A DNA stretch of 5,102 nucleotides from Sphingomonadales bacterium (GTDB lineage Bacteria; Pseudomonadota; Alphaproteobacteria; Sphingomonadales; Sphingomonadaceae). Below are positions 1 through 5,102 of the stretch, one piece after another (positions within the stretch are counted from its first letter, which is position 1; every line of letters begins with the position of its first letter). A program made the position numbers and the translations under genes. The stretch covers positions 1 through 5,102 of the forward strand of contig JAAFIT010000206.1 in NCBI GenBank assembly GCA_013298745.1, read 5' to 3'. The notes beneath the pieces were generated by a model. That model was not told where the DNA came from. It saw only the letters and a list, made by a program, of their open reading frames with translations, and did not search any database.

Positions 1-407
1 CGCGGGCTTTCGGCGCTGCGCTTGCCTTCGTGAAGGCTGAACGACCAAAGCAGTTCGCCGGTGACGGCATTGAGCGCCACCACCGCGCGGCGGGTGCCTG
101 CCGTGGCGTAGATGATGCCATCGACCGCCAGCGGCGTGCCTTCCAGCTTGTATTCGGGCCGGCTGCCGAACATGTCGGTCTTGAAGCGCCAGGCGATTTC
201 CAGGTCCTTGAAATTGTCACCGTTGATCTGGTCGAGCGGGCGATAGCGGCTGCCGGCCAGATCGGCGTTGTAGGTCGGCCAGTTGACGGTGTTGGTCGCC
301 GTCTTGCGGACAACGGCGGTGCCATTCAACTGCGCCATCGCGGGACTGATAGCAGCGAGCAGCAGGGGCAGGGTGAAGGCCAGCGCGGCCCGGCGAGTGG
401 TGATCAT
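1..407 (-). CDS. PQQ-dependent dehydrogenase, N-terminal part (cut by window edge)
   Basis: Partial gene: the first 135 residues are present and the C-terminal part lies beyond the left edge. Residues 1-25 form an export signal (TTRR at 3-6, a hydrophobic stretch at about 8-20, an AMA|Q cleavage site at 25/26). The mature protein begins with the block typical of PQQ-binding beta-propeller dehydrogenases of the membrane glucose dehydrogenase-like type: NWPTYNADLAGSRYRPLDQI at 42-61, IAWRF at 71-75, LEGTPLAVDGIIYATAGTRR at 88-107 and VVALNAVTGELLW at 109-121. Such enzymes oxidise alcohols, sugars or polyols in the periplasm and pass electrons to quinone or cytochrome c. The PQQ and calcium ligands and the vicinal cysteines would lie beyond the window, so substrate class and catalytic competence cannot be judged. 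The chosen start has AAGGG at 417-421, 9 bases upstream. An in-frame ATG at 426-428 lacks a ribosome binding site. It follows the aldolase-like gene by 45 bases on the same strand and is probably co-transcribed. Confidence 0.88.
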   Translation of the reverse strand, partial: MITTRRAALAFTLPLLLAAISPAMAQLNGTAVVRKTATNTVNWPTYNADLAGSRYRPLDQINGDNFKDLEIAWRFKTDMFGSRPEYKLEGTPLAVDGIIYATAGTRRAVVALNAVTGELLWSFSLHEGKRSAESP

Positions 408-452
408 CGAAATTTGCCCTTCAATCATGTGTCTGCGAGCGAGGCCTTCGCC

Positions 453-1436
453 TCAGCCCATTGCGTTGACCTTGGCGAGCGCCGCCTTGAGCGAGGTGCG
501 CTGGGCATCGGTCAATTGCGGCATCGGCGTGCGCGCGTACATTTCCGGGCCGCCCATTTCGAGCGACAGCACATATTTCATCGTCGCATAGGTGTTGGCG
601 CCCATATTGGCTTCACGCATGATCCGTTGTGCCGCACGCAGCTTGGCGAGTTCGGCCTTCCAGTCACCGCCGGCGCGATAGGCCTTGAAGATGTTGGCGC
701 ATTTGGCGCTGAACTGGTTGCCATCGGCAAGGATGGTGCCCATGCCGTTCTCGAGCGCGACCTCGAGATTGTTGTTGGTGCCGCAGCGCATGTTGAGTCC
801 GGGGAAGGCGGCGACAAAGGCCTTGTAGCCATCGACCGAGCCCGATGAATCCTTGATGCCGGCAAGGTGCTGATAGCCGGACAGGTTCTTCAAAAGATCG
901 ATGCTGATCGAAACCTCGCTGGTGCCGGGGATGTGATAAAGGTTGGTCGGCAGATCGACCGCATCCATCAGCCGCTTGTAATAATCGGTCAGCCCTTCAA
1001 GCGGCGGCTCGTTGAAATAGAAGGGCGGAATGACGAGCAGGCCATCGGCGCCGACATCCTTGGCGTGCTTGGCGAGCTCGGTCGTTTCGATGATGTTCGG
1101 CGTGCCAGGGCCGACGATGACATTGAGGCCGTTCTTGTGCTTCATCACCGTCTCGGTGACGAAGCGGCGCTCCTTGGTGGAAAACGACGGGAACTCGCCC
1201 GAGGTGCCGAGCACCACGACGCCATCGGCGCCGCATTTCTTGTGCCAGGCCATGATGTCGGCCATCGCGCCGGGATCGAAATCACCCTTCTTGTTGCAGG
1301 GCGTGACGGTTGCGACCCAATAGAGCGTTTTCTTGGCGCTGCCGAGGCGGGGCGCTGCACTGGCGCTGCTCGCCATCAGCCCGGCCGCGGCGAGGCCGCC
1401 GAGCATCCCCAAGGTTTCCCTGCGTGTCGTTTCCAT
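453..1436 (-). CDS. Exported DHDPS/N-acetylneuraminate lyase family protein (class I aldolase-like)
   Basis: 327 residues; members without a signal are usually about 290-310. Residues 1-27 look like a twin-arginine signal (TTRRETLG at 3-10, hydrophobic stretch 9-24, ASA|A cleavage at 27/28). The TIM-barrel catalytic core is readable: GTSGEFPSFS at 77-86, the Schiff-base lysine K195 in AGIKDSSGS, and the catalytic tyrosine Y167 in NLYHIPGTS. The spacings T78-Y167 (89) and Y167-K195 (28) match E. coli DapA T44-Y133-K161. Two DapA residues are changed: Y107 is F141, and the substrate-binding arginine R138 is T172. Loss of the arginine argues against true dihydrodipicolinate synthase. A pyruvate-forming or pyruvate-using aldolase or hydratase-aldolase acting in the periplasm is the likely class; its substrate is unknown. 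The start is ATG at 1434-1436, because GGGGAG at 1445-1450 lies 8 bases upstream. A GTG three codons earlier (1443-1445) overlaps that site and is less likely. It is the middle gene of the apparent operon. Confidence 0.9.
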   Translation of the reverse strand: METTRRETLGMLGGLAAAGLMASSASAAPRLGSAKKTLYWVATVTPCNKKGDFDPGAMADIMAWHKKCGADGVVVLGTSGEFPSFSTKERRFVTETVMKHKNGLNVIVGPGTPNIIETTELAKHAKDVGADGLLVIPPFYFNEPPLEGLTDYYKRLMDAVDLPTNLYHIPGTSEVSISIDLLKNLSGYQHLAGIKDSSGSVDGYKAFVAAFPGLNMRCGTNNNLEVALENGMGTILADGNQFSAKCANIFKAYRAGGDWKAELAKLRAAQRIMREANMGANTYATMKYVLSLEMGGPEMYARTPMPQLTDAQRTSLKAALAKVNAMG

Positions 1437-1444
1437 CGCTGTCA

Positions 1445-1450
1445 CTCCCC
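1445..1450 (-). promoter_or_regulatory. Ribosome binding site that sets the aldolase-like start
   Basis: On the minus strand this reads GGGGAG, followed by 8 bases and then ATG at 1434-1436. The spacing is ideal for that ATG. The upstream GTG at 1443-1445 overlaps the site and could not use it, so the shorter 327-residue product is favoured. Confidence 0.65.
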
Positions 1451-1457
1451 TTGCGTT

Positions 1458-1473
1458 GGCCGGTTCGCCGGCC
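1458..1473 (-). other. Intercistronic hairpin between receptor and aldolase-like genes
   Basis: A perfect 6-base-pair all-GC stem, GGCCGG/CCGGCC, surrounds a 4-base loop (CGAA on the minus strand). It lies in the 59-base gap, 22 bases after the receptor stop codon. In the minus-strand transcript it is followed by an A/G-rich stretch and the aldolase ribosome binding site, not by a run of U, so it does not look like a standard terminator. It could protect the 3' end of the receptor mRNA or partly uncouple expression of the downstream genes. That role is inferred only. Confidence 0.4.
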
Positions 1474-1485
1474 CTGTTTGTCTGT

Positions 1486-1498
1486 TGATATCGTATCA
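1486..1498. repeat. 13-base palindrome TGATA-TCG-TATCA over the receptor stop codon
   Basis: The arms TGATA and TATCA match perfectly around a 3-base centre. The receptor stop codon (1496-1498, TGA on the minus strand) forms one end. A short palindrome with an odd centre fits a dimeric regulator site in general form, and its place could let it control the two downstream genes separately. No matching copy was seen in the 4442-4693 region, so it may equally be chance. Confidence 0.25.
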
Positions 1499-4441
1499 GA
1501 ACTTTACGCGCACCCCGGCGCGATACTGGCGCCCCAGGGCATCGTAGATGATGCCCGAGATCGGCGTAAAGTAATAGGATGTTTGCCCCTGGGTTGGCGA
1601 AGCTGCCACATTTGGGGGTGCCTGGTTGATCAGATTGTCGACGTTGGCGAAGACCTGGATGGTGTCGTTGATCTGATAGGAACCGCGCAGATCGACATAG
1701 GCGATCGCCGGCACCTTGTTGTTGTCGACATCCTTGGCTGTCCAGGTCGAAACCAGCTTGGCGGCGCCGATGAAGCGGGTTTGCGCGGTCAATGACAGGC
1801 CGCCGTCGTTGTAGGTGGTGCTGAAGGTGGCGCGTGCCCGCGGGAAACCGGTGCCGCCCGGATTGTCGGGGCCGATGGCGCCGGCAAGGTTGAAGGTGTT
1901 GCCGAGCTGCTGTTGCTGCAACTGCAGGATGTAATTGCCGAGCAGCCGCAACTGCAACGATCCCGACCCGACCGGGAAGGTATAATCTGCCTGATAATCA
2001 ATGCCCGAGGTCTTCAGGCTGGCGATGTTCTGCGGGAAGGTGTTGATCTGGCTTAGCAATGGCTTGCCGTTGGAGCCGATCGGGCCGGCAAAGACCAGCT
2101 GGTCGCAGAATGCCGTCTCGCCGGCGTTGCAGCGCGCCAGCACTTCGTTGGCGCCGACGCTGACGATCGCATCGCTGAGGTTGATGTTGTAATAGTCGAT
2201 CGAGATGTTGAAGCGATCGGCCGGGCGCAGCACCACACCGGCCGAATAGGTGCGGGCGACTTCGGGCTGCAGATCGGGGTTGCCCGACGCGAAGGTGAAG
2301 ATCGACACCGTCGTGCCGGTTCCCGGCGACACCGCCGAGCTGAGCGTCGACAGCCCGGTGCTGAACAATTCGTTGAGGTTGGGCGCGCGAATGTCGCGCG
2401 AGACGGTCCCCCGCAGGCGGATCATGTCGTTGACATCGGCGGTCAGGCCGAACTTCCAAGTCGTCACCGCGCCGCTGGTCGAATAATCGGTCAGGCGCGC
2501 CGCGGCATTGAAGTTCATCGATTGGACAAAACCGTCCTTGATCAGCGGCACATCGGCTTCGATAAAGCCTTCCTTCACGTCATATTCGCCGAAGAAAGAC
2601 GGGAAGTTCGCCACCGAGTAAATGCGCGCCTGGGCGCCCGGATCGTTGGTGATGGTGCCCTTTTCGCTGCGGAGTTCGCCGCCGAAGGCCAGCGCGATAT
2701 TGCCGGCAGCAAAACCGAACGGCAGCGTGCCCTGCGCCGAAATCGCCCCGACGTTCTGGACGAGTTCCTGGCGCTGGAAATTCTGCCCCGGCGCGACGTT
2801 GATGTAGCGGATTGCCGCCTGCGAGGCGACGCCTTGCCCGAGGATGTTGAGCGGCTGGCACGCCGGATCGTCATTCGTGGTGCTGGCATCGGCGTTGACG
2901 CGGCAGACGATGGCGCCGGCGCTGTTGCGCACCGCATCGACCGCCTTGTTGAAGTTGCCGACGATGGCGTTGGATTCGGTCGTCTGGAAAACGGTGACTT
3001 CGCCGCGCTGATAATAGGCGTTGTACGACCAGCCGCCGCCCAGATCGCCTTCGATGGCAAACACGCCACGCTTCAGGGTGCGGTCGGTGGTCGCCACCGG
3101 CACGCCAACGCTGTTGGCAACGAAATTGTCGTATGACAGCGTATCGGCGGTGGCGTTGTTGATGTTGGTGGTGCCGACCTGGATCGACGTCAGTCTTGAT
3201 GCGACCATCTGATCGCGAACCGCGGTCGGCAGATAGGGGTTGTCGATACGGATCTGCGGCGCCTGGGCGCCGATGCGGATGAACGGCACCGAATTGTTGC
3301 GCGAGAAGGTGGTGCCATAGTTCAGCTGCACCGATGCCTTCAGCCAATCGGCAAATTCATACGACATCAGCCCGAACAGCGAGCCGGTGCGATAGCGGAT
3401 GGCGAGATTGTTGAGCGAGGCTTGCAGCGTTTCGGCGTTGGCGGCGACCTGGCCCGACACATTGGTCGGCGTGAACGGCGCCAATTGGCCATCGGCACCG
3501 ATGAACTGCTGGTTGAGCAGGGCGCCGGGTGAGGTGCTGCCCCCCGTCGGGCAGGTGCCGGTGGCGCTCAACGGCAGGCGGCAGGCACCGACGATCAGAC
3601 CGCCGGTAGTGGCGCCCGACAGATTGACATTGTCGGCGTGGATCAACCGCGGCTGATCGTTGGTGGTGGTGAAAGCCGGGTTGTTGACCAGCTGGCGATA
3701 GGTGTTCCAGCTGCGTTGATTGGCGAAGACGTTGCTCGGCGCATCGAACCAGTTGCCGGCAACGATCACCCGGCCCTTGTCGTCATCGAAGCCGGCGCCG
3801 AATGCCGCTTGCGCACGATAGTTGAAGCGATCGAACCCCGACGTGTCGCCAGCCTCGATGCTGGCGCGGACCCCGTCGAATTTCTTGTTGAGAACGAGGT
3901 TGACGACACCGGCGACGGCATCAGACCCCCAGGCTGCCGAGGCGCCGGCGGTGACGACATCGATGCGTTGCACCAAAGCTGTCGGGATGGTGCCGATATC
4001 GACCTGGCCGGTGACGTTGGACTGGACGACGCGCTGGCCATCGAACAGCACCAGCGTGCGGGTGACGCCAAGGTTGCGCAGGTTGACGGTATCGAGACCG
4101 GTGACGCCGGCGACGATGTTGCCGGCGCCCGAAGTGTTGTTCGGCGATGCCGAGGCGCCGACGGCGGGCAATTCGCGGATCGTGTCACCAATGGTGGCGC
4201 GGGCATCGCGCAGGATGATTTCCTCGCCCACCACTGTCACCGGCGTGGGTGCCGTATAGCCGGCGGTAGCGATGCGCGAGCCCGTGACGACAATGGCGGC
4301 CTCGTCGGCCGGGGCCTCGGCCTTGGCGGTGTCTGGCTTGGCCGTCGGTGCCGGTGTCTGCGCCAGCACCGGCAGCGGCGTGAGAACCGTGGTGACCAGC
4401 GCCAGTTGCGCCAGGCGCGTGCGTGTCGAACGATGCAGCAT
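1496..4441 (-). CDS. TonB-dependent outer-membrane receptor
   Basis: 981 residues and complete. A Sec-type signal peptide spans 1-27 (VLA|Q cleavage at 27/28). A Pro/Ala/Lys-rich linker follows, then IVVTGSR at 50-56, the usual plug entry in sphingomonad receptors. The plug domain runs from about 63 to 190 and includes VNLRNLGVTRTLVLFDGQRV (119-138) and GASAAWGSDAVAGVVN (166-181). The beta-barrel fills the rest, with the conserved SRDIRAPNLNELF (681-693), NPDLQPEVARTYSAG (721-735) and a C-terminal strand ending in YRAGVRVKF, whose terminal Phe is typical of outer-membrane barrels. Three cysteine pairs (287/297, 513/528, 771/779) are probably loop disulfides. No N-terminal signalling (STN) domain is present, so FecA-style sigma/anti-sigma control is not expected. 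Such proteins use TonB energy to import siderophores, sugars or other small molecules; the substrate cannot be told. The second of two adjacent ATGs is preferred because GGAGG (4447-4451) is 5 bases from it and only 2 from the first (4442-4444). It heads the apparent operon. Confidence 0.95.
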   Translation of the reverse strand: MLHRSTRTRLAQLALVTTVLTPLPVLAQTPAPTAKPDTAKAEAPADEAAIVVTGSRIATAGYTAPTPVTVVGEEIILRDARATIGDTIRELPAVGASASPNNTSGAGNIVAGVTGLDTVNLRNLGVTRTLVLFDGQRVVQSNVTGQVDIGTIPTALVQRIDVVTAGASAAWGSDAVAGVVNLVLNKKFDGVRASIEAGDTSGFDRFNYRAQAAFGAGFDDDKGRVIVAGNWFDAPSNVFANQRSWNTYRQLVNNPAFTTTNDQPRLIHADNVNLSGATTGGLIVGACRLPLSATGTCPTGGSTSPGALLNQQFIGADGQLAPFTPTNVSGQVAANAETLQASLNNLAIRYRTGSLFGLMSYEFADWLKASVQLNYGTTFSRNNSVPFIRIGAQAPQIRIDNPYLPTAVRDQMVASRLTSIQVGTTNINNATADTLSYDNFVANSVGVPVATTDRTLKRGVFAIEGDLGGGWSYNAYYQRGEVTVFQTTESNAIVGNFNKAVDAVRNSAGAIVCRVNADASTTNDDPACQPLNILGQGVASQAAIRYINVAPGQNFQRQELVQNVGAISAQGTLPFGFAAGNIALAFGGELRSEKGTITNDPGAQARIYSVANFPSFFGEYDVKEGFIEADVPLIKDGFVQSMNFNAAARLTDYSTSGAVTTWKFGLTADVNDMIRLRGTVSRDIRAPNLNELFSTGLSTLSSAVSPGTGTTVSIFTFASGNPDLQPEVARTYSAGVVLRPADRFNISIDYYNINLSDAIVSVGANEVLARCNAGETAFCDQLVFAGPIGSNGKPLLSQINTFPQNIASLKTSGIDYQADYTFPVGSGSLQLRLLGNYILQLQQQQLGNTFNLAGAIGPDNPGGTGFPRARATFSTTYNDGGLSLTAQTRFIGAAKLVSTWTAKDVDNNKVPAIAYVDLRGSYQINDTIQVFANVDNLINQAPPNVAASPTQGQTSYYFTPISGIIYDALGRQYRAGVRVKF

Positions 4442-4446
4442 CATGT

Positions 4447-4454
4447 CCTCCCCC
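4447..4454 (-). promoter_or_regulatory. Strong ribosome binding site of the receptor gene
   Basis: The minus strand reads GGGGGAGG here. The GGAGG core lies 5 bases before the ATG at 4439-4441 and 2 bases before the ATG at 4442-4444, which favours the downstream ATG. The alternatives differ by one Met. Confidence 0.65.
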
Positions 4455-4473
4455 GAGTGTGTTGCTTTCAGCG

Positions 4474-4500
4474 CGACGACTGTCTGTTGCAGTCTTGTCG
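4474..4500. other. Inverted repeat / hairpin in the probable receptor leader
   Basis: CGAC-GACTG, a 7-base loop, then CAGTC-TT-GTCG form a 9-base-pair stem with a 2-base bulge. The structure sits about 33-60 bases upstream of the receptor start, where a 5' untranslated leader is expected. It could be an mRNA structure or a regulator site. No known riboswitch or small-RNA family is recognised. It has no U-tract and does not look like a terminator. Confidence 0.35.
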
Positions 4501-4581
4501 AGCCCGCGTCTGTTGTGGATCAATTGCCCCTTGTGACGAATCGACGTTGTGCGAAGATTTGCACGAGCCGGCGGCGAACTG

Positions 4582-4597
4582 ATTGCAAAGCTGCAAT
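4582..4597. promoter_or_regulatory. Candidate operator: ATTGCA-N4-TGCAAT inverted repeat
   Basis: Perfect 6-base arms flank a 4-base spacer (AAGC) in the middle of the divergent intergenic region, 13 bases upstream of the possible -35 element of the plus-strand gene. The size and symmetry fit a dimeric transcription factor. No regulator gene lies within the window, so the cognate factor is unknown. Confidence 0.35.
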
Positions 4598-4610
4598 ATT
4601 CGGGCCCGAC

Positions 4611-4639
4611 TTGCTGGCTATTGTTCAAAACACGACAAT
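4611..4639 (+). promoter_or_regulatory. Possible sigma-70-type promoter for the molybdenum hydroxylase gene
   Basis: TTGCTG at 4611-4616 (3 of 6 matches to TTGACA) and GACAAT at 4634-4639 (4 of 6 to TATAAT) are separated by 17 bases. Transcription would start near 4646, giving a leader of roughly 48 bases that includes the ribosome binding site. The match is weak and rests on pattern only. No comparable promoter could be picked for the receptor on the minus strand. Confidence 0.3.
4620..4639. repeat. ATTGT-N10-ACAAT inverted repeat overlapping the possible -10 element
   Basis: Perfect 5-base arms are separated by 10 bases; the right arm covers most of the possible -10 hexamer. If it is a regulator site, its position would suit repression of the plus-strand gene. 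Arms this short occur by chance fairly often. Confidence 0.2.
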
Positions 4640-4676
4640 GCGTGACTCGCTGGCAACAGCGGCGCTACCATGGCGC

Positions 4677-4683
4677 AAGGAGG
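4677..4683 (+). promoter_or_regulatory. Ribosome binding site of the molybdenum hydroxylase Fe-S subunit
   Basis: AAGGAGG is followed by 10 bases and then ATG at 4694. An in-frame ATG at 4670 lies upstream of this site with no ribosome binding site of its own, so the site decides for the start at 4694. Confidence 0.65.
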
Positions 4684-4693
4684 ATCGGTCCCG

Positions 4694-5102
4694 ATGAGAA
4701 TCAACCTGCGTATCAACGGCAAGTCCGTCGCAGTCGATGCGCCGCCCGATATGCCGTTGCTCTGGGTGCTGCGCGATATCGTCGGGATGACCGGCACCAA
4801 ATATGGCTGCGGGGCGGCCCTGTGCGGGGCCTGCACCGTGCATGTCGATGGCACCGCGGTGCGGTCGTGCCAGTTGGCCGTTGGCGATGTCGGCAAGGCG
4901 GCGATCACCACCATCGAGGGCGTTGGCGCGACCCCCACCGGCAAGGCGGTGCAGGCGGCGTGGCGCGCCGGCGAAGTGGCACAATGCGGTTATTGTCAGC
5001 CGGGGCAGATCATGTCCGCCACCGCCCTGTTAAAGGCGACGCCTAACCCCGATGATGCCGCCATCGATGCGGCCATGGCCGGCAATGTCTGCCGCTGCGG
5101 CC
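4694..5102 (+). CDS. (2Fe-2S)-binding subunit of a molybdenum hydroxylase, isoquinoline 1-oxidoreductase alpha type (C-terminus cut)
   Basis: The first 136 residues are visible and the frame is open at the right edge. Homologues are about 150-160 residues, so only the tail is missing. An N-terminal plant-type ferredoxin domain carries the first [2Fe-2S] cluster on C39, C44, C47 ([17 protein letters not shown]) and C59. The C-terminal helical domain carries the second on C98 and C101 (QCGYCQPGQ) and C133 and C135 (NVCRCG). All eight ligands are present, and Q97 is the conserved glutamine near the molybdopterin. In the xanthine oxidase family this subunit passes electrons from the molybdenum site, on a large partner subunit, to an acceptor. 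The short stand-alone form resembles IorA and aldehyde oxidoreductase small subunits. A large IorB-like subunit would be expected just downstream but is outside the window. There is no leader peptide; any export would depend on the partner subunit. It is divergent from the receptor operon. Confidence 0.93.
   Translation, partial: MRINLRINGKSVAVDAPPDMPLLWVLRDIVGMTGTKYGCGAALCGACTVHVDGTAVRSCQLAVGDVGKAAITTIEGVGATPTGKAVQAAWRAGEVAQCGYCQPGQIMSATALLKATPNPDDAAIDAAMAGNVCRCG

Noticed and set aside
441..454. Hairpin GAGGC-N4-GCCTC at the end of the aldolase-like gene as a terminator
   Set aside because: The stem is only 5 bp, overlaps the stop codon and has no U-tract in the minus-strand transcript. The PQQ dehydrogenase gene follows closely on the same strand.
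30..848. Plus-strand open frame of 272 codons at the left end
   Set aside because: It runs antisense to both the PQQ dehydrogenase and the aldolase-like gene and crosses their boundary. It shows no family motif.
453..1436. Annotation as dapA, lysine biosynthesis
   Set aside because: The DapA substrate-binding arginine (R138) is Thr here, Y107 is Phe, and the protein carries an export signal. Overall family membership does not justify the gene name.
3638..4582. Long plus-strand open frame of 314 codons opposite the receptor gene
   Set aside because: It is antisense to a well-supported receptor gene, has low-complexity Arg/Gly/Ala/Asp-rich content, no recognisable domain and no convincing ribosome binding site. 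Long antisense frames are common in GC-rich DNA.
4638..4697. Possible 19-residue leader peptide ending in an ATGA overlap with the molybdenum hydroxylase start
   Set aside because: The overlap could allow translational coupling, but the ATG lacks a ribosome binding site, lies at the proposed -10 element, and the frame is the tail of a longer antisense-type frame. Chance is the simpler reading.
1..5102. CRISPR arrays, tRNA or rRNA genes, insertion sequences, attachment sites
   Set aside because: No regularly spaced repeats, tRNA-like folds, transposase frames or terminal inverted repeats were seen when reading both strands by eye.

Overview
The window is uniformly GC-rich. It has a large TonB-dependent receptor with the IVVTGSR plug start common in sphingomonads and caulobacters, a PQQ-type beta-propeller dehydrogenase, and an isoquinoline oxidoreductase-type Fe-S subunit. 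This combination suggests an alphaproteobacterium, most likely in the Sphingomonadales. That placement rests on protein style only; no rRNA or other marker gene is present.

Layout from left to right: 1-407 (minus) is the 5' end of a PQQ-dependent dehydrogenase gene cut by the window edge. 453-1436 (minus) is a complete gene for a dihydrodipicolinate synthase / N-acetylneuraminate lyase (DHDPS/NAL) superfamily protein with a twin-arginine-type export signal. 1496-4441 (minus) is a complete TonB-dependent outer-membrane receptor gene. 4442-4693 is a divergent intergenic region with three inverted repeats and a possible plus-strand promoter. 4694-5102 (plus) is the start of a [2Fe-2S] subunit gene of a molybdenum hydroxylase, cut by the right edge.

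The three minus-strand genes are read in the order receptor, aldolase-like protein, PQQ dehydrogenase. Their gaps are 59 and 45 bases, with a good ribosome binding site before the first two, a weaker one before the third, and no recognisable terminator between them, so they look like one operon. Each product carries an N-terminal export signal, so the whole unit appears to work in the outer membrane and periplasm. The receptor would take up a substrate, and the exported aldolase-like enzyme and the quinoprotein would act on it or its products. The divergent molybdenum hydroxylase could be a further oxidation step, but its link to the operon is positional only. The substrate cannot be read from the sequence.

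The most unusual element is the exported DHDPS/NAL-family protein. It keeps the Schiff-base lysine and catalytic tyrosine at exactly the expected spacing but has lost two other residues that define true dihydrodipicolinate synthase, so it is probably not a lysine-biosynthesis enzyme.
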